NCBI RefSeq assembly: GCF_016908525.1
Contig: NZ_JAFBEB010000018.1
Location: 1-60,720 of the forward strand
Direction of reading: 5' to 3'
From: Brevibacillus fulvus
Lineage (GTDB): Bacteria > Bacillota > Bacilli > Brevibacillales > Brevibacillaceae
DNA: 60,720 nt
The position numbers were made by a program, and so were the translations under genes. The notes under the pieces were generated by a model. That model was not told the DNA's origin and ran no database searches. It was given only the letters and a program-made list of their open reading frames with translations. This document shows, in pieces, positions 33,341 to 41,597 of the stretch. Each line of letters opens with the position of its first letter. Position 1 is the first letter of the stretch.

Positions 33341-34261
33341 TTATAGCCCTCCTTGGTATATTTTTTTGCTTAAGTATCGTTCGCTGCTGTCCGGAAAAAT
33401 CATGACGATATGGGAACCCGGTTTCGCCGTTTTGGCCTCGCGCAGACCAGCTGCCAATGCCGCTCCCGACGAACTGCCCGCCAAAATCCCTTCTTTGGCC
33501 GCCAATTGTTTGACCAGTTCAAAAGCTTCCTCGTCGGAAATGGTATGAATCGCATCAAAGTAGCTGGTATCCATAAATGGAGGCAAAAACTCCATCCCGA
33601 TTCCTTCTGTTTTATGTGGACCCGATTCGCCGCCATTCAGAATGGAGCCTACCGGTTCAACAATCACTGTTTTTACCGTCGGGTTTTGTTCCTTCAAATA
33701 GCGGGCACTCCCCATAAAGGTTCCGCCTGAACCGGCTCCAGCAACAAATATGTCCACTTGCCCATCCATCTGTCTCCAGATTTCCGGTCCAGTTGTTTTA
33801 TAATGTGCCTCCGGATTGGCCGGATTAGCAAACTGCTGCGGTACGAAAGAGCCAGGAATTTGCGTTGCCAATTCCTGCGCTTTGGCGATCGCTCCCTGCA
33901 TCCCTAATTCGGTCGGGGTGTTGACCACTTCCGCACCCAACGCACGCATCAATTCTTGCTTCTCCTCGGAAAATTTTTCCGGTACACAAAAAATAACCCG
34001 GTAGCCCGTACCGACCGCTGCCAGCGCTATGCCGATCCCGGTATTTCCTGCTGTCGGTTCGATAATCGTTCCACCTGGTTTCAACTGTCCGCTTGCCTCT
34101 GCAGAACGAATTAACTCCATGCCCAAGCGATCTTTTACACTTCCGCCCGGGTTAAAGTACTCCAGCTTGGCGAACAAGCGCACGCCTTCGGGTGAAAAAG
34201 CAGTAAGTTCGACAATGGGTGTATTCCCGATTAAATCTTTGACACTTCGATTGACGTTCAC
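33341..34261 (-). CDS. mccA: Cystathionine beta-synthase / O-acetylserine-thiol-lyase family (MccA-like)
   Basis: 306 aa, GTG start at 34261 (RBS CGAGGG). Fold type II PLP enzyme: the PLP Lys in GGSVKDRLGM, the Asn/loop TAGNTGIGIA, GAGSGGTFMGSARYLKE and SSSGAALAAG. The substitution CVPEKFSEEKQELMRALGA in place of the CysK TMPETMS signature fits MccA (YrhA), which uses homocysteine and O-acetylserine. Together with mccB it makes cysteine from methionine, providing sulfur for the Fe-S genes nearby (inference). Cysteine synthase CysK is the alternative. Confidence 0.83.
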   Translation of the reverse strand: MNVNRSVKDLIGNTPIVELTAFSPEGVRLFAKLEYFNPGGSVKDRLGMELIRSAEASGQLKPGGTIIEPTAGNTGIGIALAAVGTGYRVIFCVPEKFSEEKQELMRALGAEVVNTPTELGMQGAIAKAQELATQIPGSFVPQQFANPANPEAHYKTTGPEIWRQMDGQVDIFVAGAGSGGTFMGSARYLKEQNPTVKTVIVEPVGSILNGGESGPHKTEGIGMEFLPPFMDTSYFDAIHTISDEEAFELVKQLAAKEGILAGSSSGAALAAGLREAKTAKPGSHIVMIFPDSSERYLSKKIYQGGL

Positions 34262-34293
34262 GGTATCCCTCGTTTCCTTGTAATGCCATGAAT

Positions 34294-34302
34294 ATTATAG
34301 CA
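34294..34302 (-). promoter_or_regulatory. mccA: Extended -10 of mccA
   Basis: Minus strand TGC-TATAAT (34302-34294), 33 bases before the GTG start. No good -35, consistent with an extended -10 promoter. Confidence 0.5.
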
Positions 34303-34438
34303 TGTTCATCACAGAAAAACTCCATTCACCGTTGCTTTCCTGACACTTTTCTGCACTTTGTCAAGGAAAACGGTATGCATTGTCATGGATTTTCTGCGTA
34401 AAGCGATTTATAATAAAAAGGTGAAAGGAGTGAGTACT

Positions 34439-34666
34439 ATGGAATTGTATGATCAAGTTGAAGAAGTTTTAGATAAACTGCGTCCTTATCTGCAACGTGA
34501 CGGTGGAGACGTGCAACTCGTTGATGTGGAAGACGGTATTGTTAAGCTCCGTTTGATGGGAGCATGCGGCAGCTGCCCTTCCTCAACCATCACCTTGAAA
34601 GCAGGGATTGAACGCGCCCTGTTTGAAGAAATTCCGGGAATTGTCGAAGTTCAACAGGTATTCTAA
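34439..34666 (+). CDS. yutI: NifU C-terminal-domain Fe-S protein (YutI)
   Basis: 75 aa from ATG 34439 (AAAGGAG 9 bases before); a longer frame to 34358 covers the promoter (-10 TATAAT at 34409-34414). Single Nfu domain: [20 protein letters not shown] and the cluster-binding pair CGSCPSS (Cys43, Cys46). Nfu proteins carry a [4Fe-4S] cluster between subunits and deliver it to apoproteins, lipoyl synthase among them. Size is that of B. subtilis YutI. Confidence 0.92.
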   Translation: MELYDQVEEVLDKLRPYLQRDGGDVQLVDVEDGIVKLRLMGACGSCPSSTITLKAGIERALFEEIPGIVEVQQVF

Positions 34667-34672
34667 CATATT

Positions 34673-34706
34673 CTGCCCCCTACCTTACAGGGGGCAGTTT
34701 TCTTTT
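34673..34706 (+). terminator. Terminator of yutI, overlapping the end of the next gene
   Basis: CTGCCCCC (34673-34680) and GGGGGCAG (34690-34697) followed by TTTTCTTTTT. The right arm covers the final codons of the minus-strand hydrolase. Confidence 0.85.
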
Positions 34707-35612
34707 TAAAAAGGCCTGAACCGTTTGCACATAACGCTTTGGCTGGCTGGCATAGCTTCGCACATGTCCGGAAGCGGGAACAAGCCATAGCTCGGCGGTT
34801 CGCTTGTCAGATAGTTCGTACAAGTTTTTGCTGTTCTCCCAGGGAATCGTCGTATCGGCCCGGCCATGAATAAATAAAACGGGGCACGAGACCAACCGCT
34901 GGACGGCTTGCCAAGGATTTACGGCTTCCGGATCTATTCGCATCAGCCACGGAATCAGCTTCATGATCAACCAGTTAAACGGAAAACGCGGCAAGCCTGT
35001 CCATACCGACAAATTTTCCCGTAAATAAGCCGGTAAAGAGTAGAACGGAGAGTCGGCGATCACGGCATTGATCCTCGGTTCCCGAGCAGCGGCAAGCAGA
35101 GCGGTTGCGGCTCCCATCGAAAAGCCGATCAATCCGATTCCCCGCTCGGCAAACCGTTGTTTGACGTAATCAACCGCCCCCAACAAATCGTTTTGTTCGA
35201 ACAACCCAATCGTGGTCACGTTTCCTTCCGACATTCCCGCATTGCGAAAGTCGAACATCAACACATCGTAACCGGAACCCAACAGCTCTTTTGCCAGTGA
35301 TAGCGCCGGCAAATGCGGTTCCAATCGATTTTGGCTATATCCATGAGCAAAAATCAGCGTATAGCCGCTGTCGCTCTGGCCGTTTGCCTTAGCGGAAAAA
35401 TACCAGCCCCGCAACAACAGACCATCTTGCCTGCTTGGAAAGGCGATTTCTTCATAAACGTCGATCCCGTACTGTTCGGGACGAACCGCGACCGGTTTGC
35501 GCGGCGGGTGAGTCAGCTTCCAGCCGACAACAAGCGACAATACCGCCGCAACCAACACGCTCAACAACATCATGCCTCCGACGAAAAGCACAATCAGCTC
35601 CATACCTGCCAA
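34680..35612 (-). CDS. Membrane-anchored alpha/beta hydrolase
   Basis: 310 aa from TTG 35612, which has AAAGGAG 6-7 bases before; ATG 35603 has poorer spacing and ATG 35645 no RBS. An N-terminal helix (LIVLFVGGMMLLSVLVAAVLSLVVGW) anchors it. The hydrolase fold has the nucleophile elbow GFSMGAAT, the Asp in IHGRADTTIP and the His in ASGHVRSY. Similar proteins (YqkD/BEM46 class) are esterases of unknown substrate. Occupies the position of B. subtilis yuxL-like insert between yutI and yutH. It is not an obvious operon partner of yutH (4-base gap suggests co-transcription). Confidence 0.8.
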   Translation of the reverse strand: MAGMELIVLFVGGMMLLSVLVAAVLSLVVGWKLTHPPRKPVAVRPEQYGIDVYEEIAFPSRQDGLLLRGWYFSAKANGQSDSGYTLIFAHGYSQNRLEPHLPALSLAKELLGSGYDVLMFDFRNAGMSEGNVTTIGLFEQNDLLGAVDYVKQRFAERGIGLIGFSMGAATALLAAAREPRINAVIADSPFYSLPAYLRENLSVWTGLPRFPFNWLIMKLIPWLMRIDPEAVNPWQAVQRLVSCPVLFIHGRADTTIPWENSKNLYELSDKRTAELWLVPASGHVRSYASQPKRYVQTVQAFLKRKLPPVR

Positions 35613-35649
35613 AGAAAGCTCCTTTCCACATAAGCGCATGGGCACCGGT

Positions 35650-36702
35650 TCAACGATCGCTTGTTCTCCTCAGCCAATCGATCGTCGGAATCGTTACCCC
35701 GTACCGACTTTTGACCAGATGGGGAAAGTGACAGAGTAGTTCCTCCAGCTCCGTCAATTCCTCGTTCATTATCTCTTTCCAGTGTCCGGCATCTACTTCT
35801 GTTTTTTCATCATGCGGCAGATTCCGGTACATGTCAACGAGCTTGAAATACCGTCCCGGATAAAGCAACATGGCATACAGCAATGGATATTCCTGATCGA
35901 GCAGAGGAGAACTGCTGTTGTAACCGTCAAGAAATTGCGCAACAGTTTCCGGACGCCAGCCATTTCGCCGCGTCTCCGCCTTGATCCATTGTCCGATATC
36001 GCGAGTGCGCGTATCAATCACCCACTGCCATTCGCCGATCAGATGAAACGAACCGTTTTCATCAAACAAAATATATCCTTCATCAAAATTTTGATAGGCA
36101 ATTTTTCCGTATGCTTCCGCTTCTTTGCACACTTTTGCGTAATGCTGATCGAGCAAATATTGAACGGACAAATCGCCCAGCTGATACAGATACGTAAAGC
36201 TGGTCAGCAGCAATTCATCAAACGGCGTAATCTCTTCCTTCGCCTGCTCCAGCTCGTCGCGGTACAAGGCAAAATGGGTCAGTTTTTTCCTCCACATCTT
36301 CGGCCAACTTCCCAACGAACTGTACGGAGCAAACAACCGGTCGCCTGAAAAATTGCCGGTCGCCCGATGAAATTGCGCCAATGCATGGCCATAGGCAAAC
36401 GGCTGATTGTCGAGCGCTGCCTCGCGCACGCCCAGATAGCAGTAATACAGCTCATCGTCGACGATAAAGTAATGTTGCCCTTTAAACGTTTGCGACGCTG
36501 TCAATACGGACGGTCCCTCCGTTCGCTGCAGGTGTTTCTTGACCCGTTCAATAAATTTGCTTTTGTAGCGATAGATGGCCGGTACACTTTGCAAATAGTA
36601 TTGGCCTATGTCCGTATGTAAATAGGTCGTGCCGCCCGCTTCCCGATAATCGATCAGTTCAAACCCATACTGTTCAGCCAACGCTGCTTTTATCGCTTCC
36701 AT
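35650..36702 (-). CDS. yutH: Spore coat-associated kinase-fold protein YutH (CotS family)
   Basis: 350 aa, RBS GGAGGG. CotS/YutH proteins share the aminoglycoside-phosphotransferase-like fold. Visible points: N-terminal lobe GGTTYLHTDIGQYYLQSVPAIYRYKSKFIERV, central ALAQFHRATGNF, and a catalytic-loop-like LIGEWQWVIDTRTRDIGQWIK. The usual H-x-D catalytic motif (as HGDLH-N) is not conserved, so kinase activity is doubtful, as for other YutH members. Expected to associate with the spore coat in the mother cell. Sits between yutI and yutG as in B. subtilis. Confidence 0.82.
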   Translation of the reverse strand: MEAIKAALAEQYGFELIDYREAGGTTYLHTDIGQYYLQSVPAIYRYKSKFIERVKKHLQRTEGPSVLTASQTFKGQHYFIVDDELYYCYLGVREAALDNQPFAYGHALAQFHRATGNFSGDRLFAPYSSLGSWPKMWRKKLTHFALYRDELEQAKEEITPFDELLLTSFTYLYQLGDLSVQYLLDQHYAKVCKEAEAYGKIAYQNFDEGYILFDENGSFHLIGEWQWVIDTRTRDIGQWIKAETRRNGWRPETVAQFLDGYNSSSPLLDQEYPLLYAMLLYPGRYFKLVDMYRNLPHDEKTEVDAGHWKEIMNEELTELEELLCHFPHLVKSRYGVTIPTIDWLRRTSDR

Positions 36703-36814
36703 CCACTTCGTCCCTCCGTTCCGTCGTTTGCCTTATTTTATGTAGAAAAGTCGGGATAGGTGCCTATTTACATGCAGATACTAGCTGTGAACTTCGGGCG
36801 AGGAGGCGTAATAA

Positions 36815-37339
36815 ATGGTTTTGCCGAAAATTATGAGTGAAGCTGTATACGAGAAAGCGATCGAAATGTTAAAACAACGCGGGGTAAAGCTGGAGGAGAT
36901 TGCGGAAATTGTCTATTTCTTGCAAAAGGACTATATCCCTGATTTGACAACCGACAAATGCATCGAAAGCATCCGCTCCGTGCTGCAAAAACGGGAAGTG
37001 CAAAACGCGCTGCTGACCGGAATCCAGCTCGATATACTGGCTGAAAACAGCCAGCTGTTTACTCCCTTGCAAGAGATGGTCGAGACCGATGAGTCGCTTT
37101 ACGGAATTGATGAAGTGCTGTCCATGTCGATTGTCAATCTGTACGGCAGCATCGGGTACACCAATTTTGGCTATGTCGACAAAATAAAACACGGCGTATT
37201 GGCACGGCTGAACGATAAACGAAACGGCGTTAACACTTTCCTCGACGATCTGGTTGGCGCCATCGCAGCCGCGGCTTCAAGCCGGCTGGCCCATCGGCAT
37301 CGGCAAGAAGAAGAAGAAAAGCTAAAGCAACGTGTTTGA
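36815..37339 (+). CDS. yutG: PgpA-like protein YutG
   Basis: 174 aa, RBS GAGGAGG. It matches the phosphatidylglycerophosphatase A-like family: VKLEEIAEIVYFLQKDYIPDLT, CIESIRSVLQKREVQNALLTGIQLD, GIDEVLSMSIVNLYGSIGYTNFGYVDKIKHG and a C-terminal DDLVGAIAAAASSRLAHR. There are no membrane helices, unlike E. coli PgpA, so it may be a soluble relative with another role. Divergent from yutH; converges on yutF. Confidence 0.82.
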   Translation: MVLPKIMSEAVYEKAIEMLKQRGVKLEEIAEIVYFLQKDYIPDLTTDKCIESIRSVLQKREVQNALLTGIQLDILAENSQLFTPLQEMVETDESLYGIDEVLSMSIVNLYGSIGYTNFGYVDKIKHGVLARLNDKRNGVNTFLDDLVGAIAAAASSRLAHRHRQEEEEKLKQRV

Positions 37340-37358
37340 TCCGTGCTTTAGCTTCTTT
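37316..37358. terminator. Bidirectional terminator between yutG and yutF
   Basis: GCTAAAGCA (37321-37329) and TGCTTTAGC (37344-37352), preceded by As and followed by TTCTTT. It overlaps the last codons of both converging genes. Confidence 0.75.
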
Positions 37359-38136
37359 GTTCGCGCTGTTGTTTCCACCAGTCATAGACATTTGCCGCCA
37401 CATAGGTCGGGCGATGCGGATGACGTTCGGCTTCCGCCTCCGTTGAAAAACCGGTTAACACCAACAGGCTGTCCAGGCCGCTGTTGGCGCCTGCTTCGAT
37501 ATCGGTAAACAAGTTATCCCCGACAATCAGCGTTTCTTCGGGGGCGGTACCCAAACGCTGCAAAGCGTAGTTTACGATGATCGTTTCCGGTTTTCCGATG
37601 AACAGCGGGGTTGTTCCCGCTGCCACCGATACGGCCGCAACCAACGAACCGGTTCCGGGGGCCAGACCATTTTCGGTGGGCAAAGCGGCATCTTTGTTCG
37701 TGGCGATCAGTTGCGCTCCGTTGCGAATCGCTCGGACCGCGATCGCCAGTTTCTCATACGTGAACGCACGATCAATACCGATCACGACATAGCGCGGCTG
37801 TTCGGCGGTCAGACGAAACCCGCTCTGTTGCAGAGCAGTGTGCAATCCTTCTTCCCCAATGATAAAGACATCGGCACCATGCGGCTCCTTTTCCGACAAG
37901 TAGGCAGCGACGGCCATGCTCGATGTATATACTTGCTCAGGATCTGTCGGCAGCCCCATCGCTTCCAGACGAACCGCCACTTTTTCCGGGGTTGTGGAGG
38001 AATTGTTGGTCACGTACAAAAAACGGCGGCCCGTTTCCCGTAACTCCTTGATAAATTGCAGAGCTTCGGGAATCGGTTCCGTTCCCCGGTAAATCGTCCC
38101 GTCCAAATCAAGCAAAAACCCATTGTACACTTTCAA
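37348..38136 (-). CDS. yutF: HAD-family sugar phosphatase (NagD-like, YutF)
   Basis: 262 aa from TTG 38136 with AGGTGG 7 bases before; this gives the N-terminus KVYNGFLLDLDGT, as in B. subtilis YutF. A TTG at 38166 is a less likely start. HAD motif I FLLDLDGTIYRG, motif II VTNNSST, motif III Lys in FIGKPETII, motif IV VGDNLFTDIEAG. A C2-type cap lies between. B. subtilis YutF dephosphorylates nucleotide and sugar phosphates in vitro. Cytoplasmic. Confidence 0.9.
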   Translation of the reverse strand: MKVYNGFLLDLDGTIYRGTEPIPEALQFIKELRETGRRFLYVTNNSSTTPEKVAVRLEAMGLPTDPEQVYTSSMAVAAYLSEKEPHGADVFIIGEEGLHTALQQSGFRLTAEQPRYVVIGIDRAFTYEKLAIAVRAIRNGAQLIATNKDAALPTENGLAPGTGSLVAAVSVAAGTTPLFIGKPETIIVNYALQRLGTAPEETLIVGDNLFTDIEAGANSGLDSLLVLTGFSTEAEAERHPHRPTYVAANVYDWWKQQREQRS

Positions 38137-38183
38137 TGTTTTCACCACCTGCGCTTGTAAGATCAACGTCCGGCCTTCTCTTT

Positions 38184-38213
38184 AAAAGAAAATCCACTCA
38201 GGCAAGAGTGGAT
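38184..38213 (-). terminator. Terminator of the SufR-like regulator gene
   Basis: On the minus strand ATCCACTC and GAGTGGAT pair around TTGCCT, followed by TTTCTTTT, just past the stop at 38219. Confidence 0.75.
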
Positions 38214-38218
38214 GTACG

Positions 38219-38848
38219 CTATTCAGCCTTGTGAATATGGAAAATACATTTGTCTCCACCTTTGGCCATACAGGTGGTTTGTTCTACTTTTGCATTTAAA
38301 ACACGGCGGAACAACGACAATTCACAACTGCACGCTTGCTGGAATTCTTTCGCCACCTGCGAGATGGGGCAATTGTACTCTTTGAAGATGAAACTGTCGG
38401 CTTGCTCCTGTTTTTCCCATTCAACCATGTAGCCTTTTTCATTTTGCAAGTCTGCCAGAGTAGCTACGCGTTTTTCCAGATCGCCTTCCATTTTGGGAAG
38501 ATACGCTTGCTCCAAACGACTCTCTCTCCGTTTAAACAGCTCTTCAATTTTTGCTTGTCCATCCAGTTCTTTTAGATCCCGCAAAAAGTCGAGCGTTAAA
38601 TGGGAATAGTTGCGAGGAAACAACTCATCTGCATTTTCAGATAAGGAATAAATATTGGTAGGGCGCCCCATAGCCTGGCGAACCAATGTCGATTGAATTA
38701 AATTGTCCCGTTCCAGCGTATTCAGGTGTCTGCGAACGGCCATCTCCGTAATTCCCAGCTCCGCGGCCATGTCACTGACCGACAAGGAACCATTCATCTT
38801 CAGCATATGCAGAATTTGGTCACGCGTTGAACTGTTCTCGTTTGCCAC
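38219..38848 (-). CDS. Winged-helix regulator with C-terminal cysteine cluster (SufR-like)
   Basis: 209 aa from GTG 38848 (RBS AAGGCGGTGAG); a TTG at 38881 is less likely. N-terminal winged helix (about 5-65; LSVSDMAAELGITEMAVRRHLNTLERDNLIQ, then GRPTNIYSLS as the wing). The C-terminal domain carries five cysteines: NCPI-x10-C-x-C (C-x12-C-x-C), then TTCMAKGGDKC. This layout is that of SufR and its relatives, where the cysteines bind an Fe-S cluster that tunes DNA binding. It probably senses Fe-S status, fitting the many Fe-S genes here. Its targets are not shown. ArsR-type metal sensing is less likely. Confidence 0.8.
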   Translation of the reverse strand: MANENSSTRDQILHMLKMNGSLSVSDMAAELGITEMAVRRHLNTLERDNLIQSTLVRQAMGRPTNIYSLSENADELFPRNYSHLTLDFLRDLKELDGQAKIEELFKRRESRLEQAYLPKMEGDLEKRVATLADLQNEKGYMVEWEKQEQADSFIFKEYNCPISQVAKEFQQACSCELSLFRRVLNAKVEQTTCMAKGGDKCIFHIHKAE

Positions 38849-38946
38849 AATCTCACCGCCTTCTTCTTCTATTTTATCCAATCCCGCGCCGATAGTAAAC
38901 TAAAGAAATGGTTTTGTTTAAAAAATGGTTGGATTGTGGCAAAGCG

Positions 38947-39381
38947 TTAAAACAATTCTTTTTCGACATATCGGCGAACAGCGGGAGCAAACCCGGTTAA
39001 GGCCGGGAGTGACTTTCTGACAAGCAAGATCATCGCGTCGACCGGAATTGTTGTGTACTCGTTTACCAGCTGTTTGCGAAAGGAGACCAGTTCCCCCAAC
39101 TGAACAGCCTCCTCTGCGCCAATCACCTGTTCGTCGGCCAAAATCTCGACAATATCGGTATAACTTCCTGGATCTCGCATAATAAATCCGTCAATCAAAG
39201 CGTTTCCAACATCGGCAATCGCTTCGATGCTCAAGTGCAATGCCCGTTCCAGGGCGGCCGTAACCAGTTTGCTTGATTTGATATGATCATCTGCTTCTGC
39301 AGTTATCTGTTTCATTAACACGAGCATCTGTTCCAAATGTGACAAAACTTCTTCAATCCTCGTTACGTTCACATTGTACAT
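38947..39381 (-). CDS. yutE: HepT-like DUF86 protein (YutE)
   Basis: 144 aa, RBS GGAAGGA. All-helical HepT/HEPN fold: RIEEVLSHLEQML, ALERALHLSIEAIADVGNALID, and the C-terminal FRKQLVNEYTTI. In HepT RNases the last motif is R-x4-6-H-x-Y. Here it is Arg102-x4-Asn107-x-Tyr109, so the catalytic His is Asn. It may have lost RNase activity. No MntA-type nucleotidyltransferase gene adjoins it; instead a 39-aa membrane protein gene lies 15 bases upstream on the same strand. Confidence 0.82.
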   Translation of the reverse strand: MYNVNVTRIEEVLSHLEQMLVLMKQITAEADDHIKSSKLVTAALERALHLSIEAIADVGNALIDGFIMRDPGSYTDIVEILADEQVIGAEEAVQLGELVSFRKQLVNEYTTIPVDAMILLVRKSLPALTGFAPAVRRYVEKELF

Positions 39382-39395
39382 CGGTATTTTCCTTC

Positions 39396-39515
39396 CTACT
39401 CATTTTTCCGTTTTTTTGCAGCCCGTTTTGCATACCAGATCGTGCCGACAAATGTGAGAATGAGCACGATGAGGACCAGTTCCCCTTCTTGCAGGTATGA
39501 ATTTCCTCCGCTCAT
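39396..39515 (-). CDS. 39-aa single-helix membrane protein
   Basis: A short frame with ATG 39515 and a good RBS (AAAAGGGG, 8 bases). Its product starts MSGGNSYLQEGELVLIVLIL, crosses the membrane once (ELVLIVLILTFVGTIWY) and ends in a basic tail (AKRAAKKRKNE). This is like the small one-helix proteins found widely in Bacillales. It stops 15 bases before the yutE start region, so both are probably one transcript. Function unknown. Confidence 0.7.
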   Translation of the reverse strand: MSGGNSYLQEGELVLIVLILTFVGTIWYAKRAAKKRKNE

Positions 39516-39641
39516 GGCGCCACCCCTTTTCTTTTATCAGTATACCAAAATTGAACAGGCTGTCACCTGATTACACTTTGCTCAAACTGTCCAACATTTG
39601 CCTCATCGTATACCGAAATGGTTGAGCAGAGAGCAAAGGAA

Positions 39642-39668
39642 AACCCCCAGGAATTCCGGGGGATCTCT
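39642..39668 (-). terminator. Terminator of the EAL-domain gene
   Basis: CCCCC-N9-GGGGG with an inner AGGAATTCC palindrome. The minus-strand product runs into TTTTCC. It lies 39 bases after the EAL stop at 39707. Confidence 0.6.
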
Positions 39669-39706
39669 GTATGTATCGAAAGGCTGAAAGGGACCACTAT
39701 GTATCC

Positions 39707-41023
39707 TTACGAGAGCGGTCGATTATCCACCGGCAACAGGAAAGGCTCATGCGGCGGCGAAAAATAGTATCCTTGCGCGTAACCGACATTTTTTTGCTGC
39801 AACGCTCTTGCTTCGGCCGCTGTTTCAATCCCTTCTGCAATCACGTCCGACCCGATCTTGTTAGCGACAGCCAACAGTGCTTGCAATACCGCCTCTTTCA
39901 CTTCATGGCGATCGATCTGCTGGATGATCGAACGATCGACTTTGATCACATCCGGCATCAGTTCTGTAATCATATGCAGACTCGAGTAACCTGCTCCGGT
40001 ATCGTCGACGGCAAAGCGAAAGCCCAATTGCCGGAACAGATCGACAACTTGCTGAAACGTGGAGTATTCCTCAATCACGTGCCGCTCGGTGATTTCCAAA
40101 ATCACCTGGCGCGGATTTACTTGGGGAAACTTCGCCAACAGCTGCTTTACCCCTTCAAGAAAATGAGGATTATTTAACGAAGGAACGGTGACATTAATAA
40201 AAACCGGTTTATCCGTCTTATGTTGGTCAATGGCCAAAAACGCTTTTTTCATCACCAGCAATTCCAGTTTCATTAACATTCTGCTCTGATGCGCGTAATC
40301 AAACAATTCCATCGGATTGTAGTAAGGGGTGTCTTTCGGTCCCCTCGTCAAGATTTCCCAACCGAGCACGTCTCCGCTGCTCAGGGAAAAGATCGGCTGA
40401 GCGAGAACATGGATTTTTTCTTCCTCGATAATCTGCTTTACTTGTGAGCGAATGCGGCTGTAATGCGATGGCGAATATTTTCCCGCAATCGCCCGAGCGT
40501 CGAAATAGGCGGACAGCAAAGTTTCTTGCGCTTCCCCTTCGTCCTTTTTCAAATCGCTTGCGGCCAGGTGAAATCGAATGGGATAATCGAAGAAAGAAGC
40601 TGTTTTCTTTTGAATTTCCTCTTCCAAAGCCTCTCGGAAGGAATAACACCTGTGCTGGAATTCCGGACCGCGTTCGGTCTCTTTCAAAATCAAAACGTAA
40701 TCATCGTCTCCGTATTTTTGGACGGCGAGCAGTTCTTCCGCAGAAAAGAAACGCTGGCTTAACTGCCGAAAAGCATCGGCGATTGAATTCTCCACCTGCA
40801 GCAACACATCAGGCGGATATAACGCTTTTATATCTGTATATTGCTCTAAATCCAGCAAAAGAAGCAGACAGTTTGAACCACTTTTGAACTCCTTCTCTAC
40901 TTGTTCCAGTACTACATCCCGTACAATAAAATGGGGAGGGAATATTTTCAGCAATCGTCCCGGGTAAAAGAAATACAACCACGTTCGAATCTTTTCCCAA
41001 CCTTTATGCGGCTTCTGGTACAA
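39707..41023 (-). CDS. EAL-domain cyclic-di-GMP phosphodiesterase with degenerate GGDEF domain
   Basis: 438 aa, TTG start at 41023 with GGAGGG upstream. No membrane segment. The N-terminal GGDEF-like domain has KYGDDDYVLI at the catalytic site, so it cannot make cyclic di-GMP; it may bind GTP. The C-terminal EAL domain (about 185-430) keeps the key residues: Glu in WEILTRG (EIL for EAL), Asn in FINVTVPSL, Glu in ILEITERH, DDTGAGYSSL, Lys in IKVDRSII, Glu in AEGIETAAE and the GYAQGYYFSPP end. It should hydrolyse cyclic di-GMP and so oppose the cyclase at 12474. Confidence 0.88.
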   Translation of the reverse strand: MYQKPHKGWEKIRTWLYFFYPGRLLKIFPPHFIVRDVVLEQVEKEFKSGSNCLLLLLDLEQYTDIKALYPPDVLLQVENSIADAFRQLSQRFFSAEELLAVQKYGDDDYVLILKETERGPEFQHRCYSFREALEEEIQKKTASFFDYPIRFHLAASDLKKDEGEAQETLLSAYFDARAIAGKYSPSHYSRIRSQVKQIIEEEKIHVLAQPIFSLSSGDVLGWEILTRGPKDTPYYNPMELFDYAHQSRMLMKLELLVMKKAFLAIDQHKTDKPVFINVTVPSLNNPHFLEGVKQLLAKFPQVNPRQVILEITERHVIEEYSTFQQVVDLFRQLGFRFAVDDTGAGYSSLHMITELMPDVIKVDRSIIQQIDRHEVKEAVLQALLAVANKIGSDVIAEGIETAAEARALQQKNVGYAQGYYFSPPHEPFLLPVDNRPLS

Positions 41024-41162
41024 AACAATCCCTCCTGCTGAGAGACGATATCTTTTCTTAATAGTTTAGTAGAAAATATTCATTCCTTCAATAAAATATT
41101 GTATAACCATGACTTATGCTAAAATAAAGGCATCAGTAATTTATGGAAGTGGGAGATAGACA

Positions 41163-41432
41163 ATGTCAGATGACTTGTTTTACTTGTATGATGAAACAGA
41201 GGAGACCAGCACGCGCTTCGTCAGTTTTATGGGCGAGACCACCCGCTTTGATTTGGCCATTACAACGACCAACCATTTCTATGGAAAAAAGCTGGTTATG
41301 AACATTCAAAATGGAAGAGCGGCGATCATCGGTCCTGACGATCTCAAAGAAGAGGGCTATCTGGAATTCGCCTTTAATCTTTCCGCCGAAGAAGCGGAAG
41401 AGCTGCACAATTTTTTGTTGCTCATCATTTAA
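41163..41432 (+). CDS. DUF3055 protein
   Basis: 89 aa, ATG 41163, RBS GGGAGA. The whole chain follows the family: DLFYLYDETEETSTRFVSFM, TTRFDLAITTTNHFYGKKLV, GRAAIIGPDDLKEEGYLEFAF, NLSAEEAEELHNFLLLII. The fold is alpha/beta, acidic and soluble. Function unknown. An extended -10 TGC-TAAAAT lies about 45 bases upstream. Terminated by a strong hairpin. Confidence 0.85.
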   Translation: MSDDLFYLYDETEETSTRFVSFMGETTRFDLAITTTNHFYGKKLVMNIQNGRAAIIGPDDLKEEGYLEFAFNLSAEEAEELHNFLLLII

Positions 41433-41444
41433 GTTTTTATCGTC

Positions 41445-41476
41445 AAGTTGTCGAGAAACCTCGGCAACTTTTTTCT
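41445..41476 (+). terminator. Terminator of the DUF3055 gene
   Basis: AAGTTGTCGAG and CTCGGCAACTT pair around AAAC with a run of Ts after; one mismatch in the stem. Confidence 0.85.
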
Positions 41477-41597
41477 TTGCAAACCTGAAAGCTGGATATT
41501 CGCCCATTTTCGCTCCGGACAATTCGCCTATCGCCCTGCTCCTTCGTATACTGCCTTTGAAAGAAAAATTGAAATCAAAGGAGTGTTCATTCGCGTT

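Noticed and set aside
34262-34438. Search for an S-box (SAM) or T-box leader ahead of mccA
   Set aside because: The gap is under 180 bases and shows no S-box or T-box conserved motif on the minus strand, only an extended -10.
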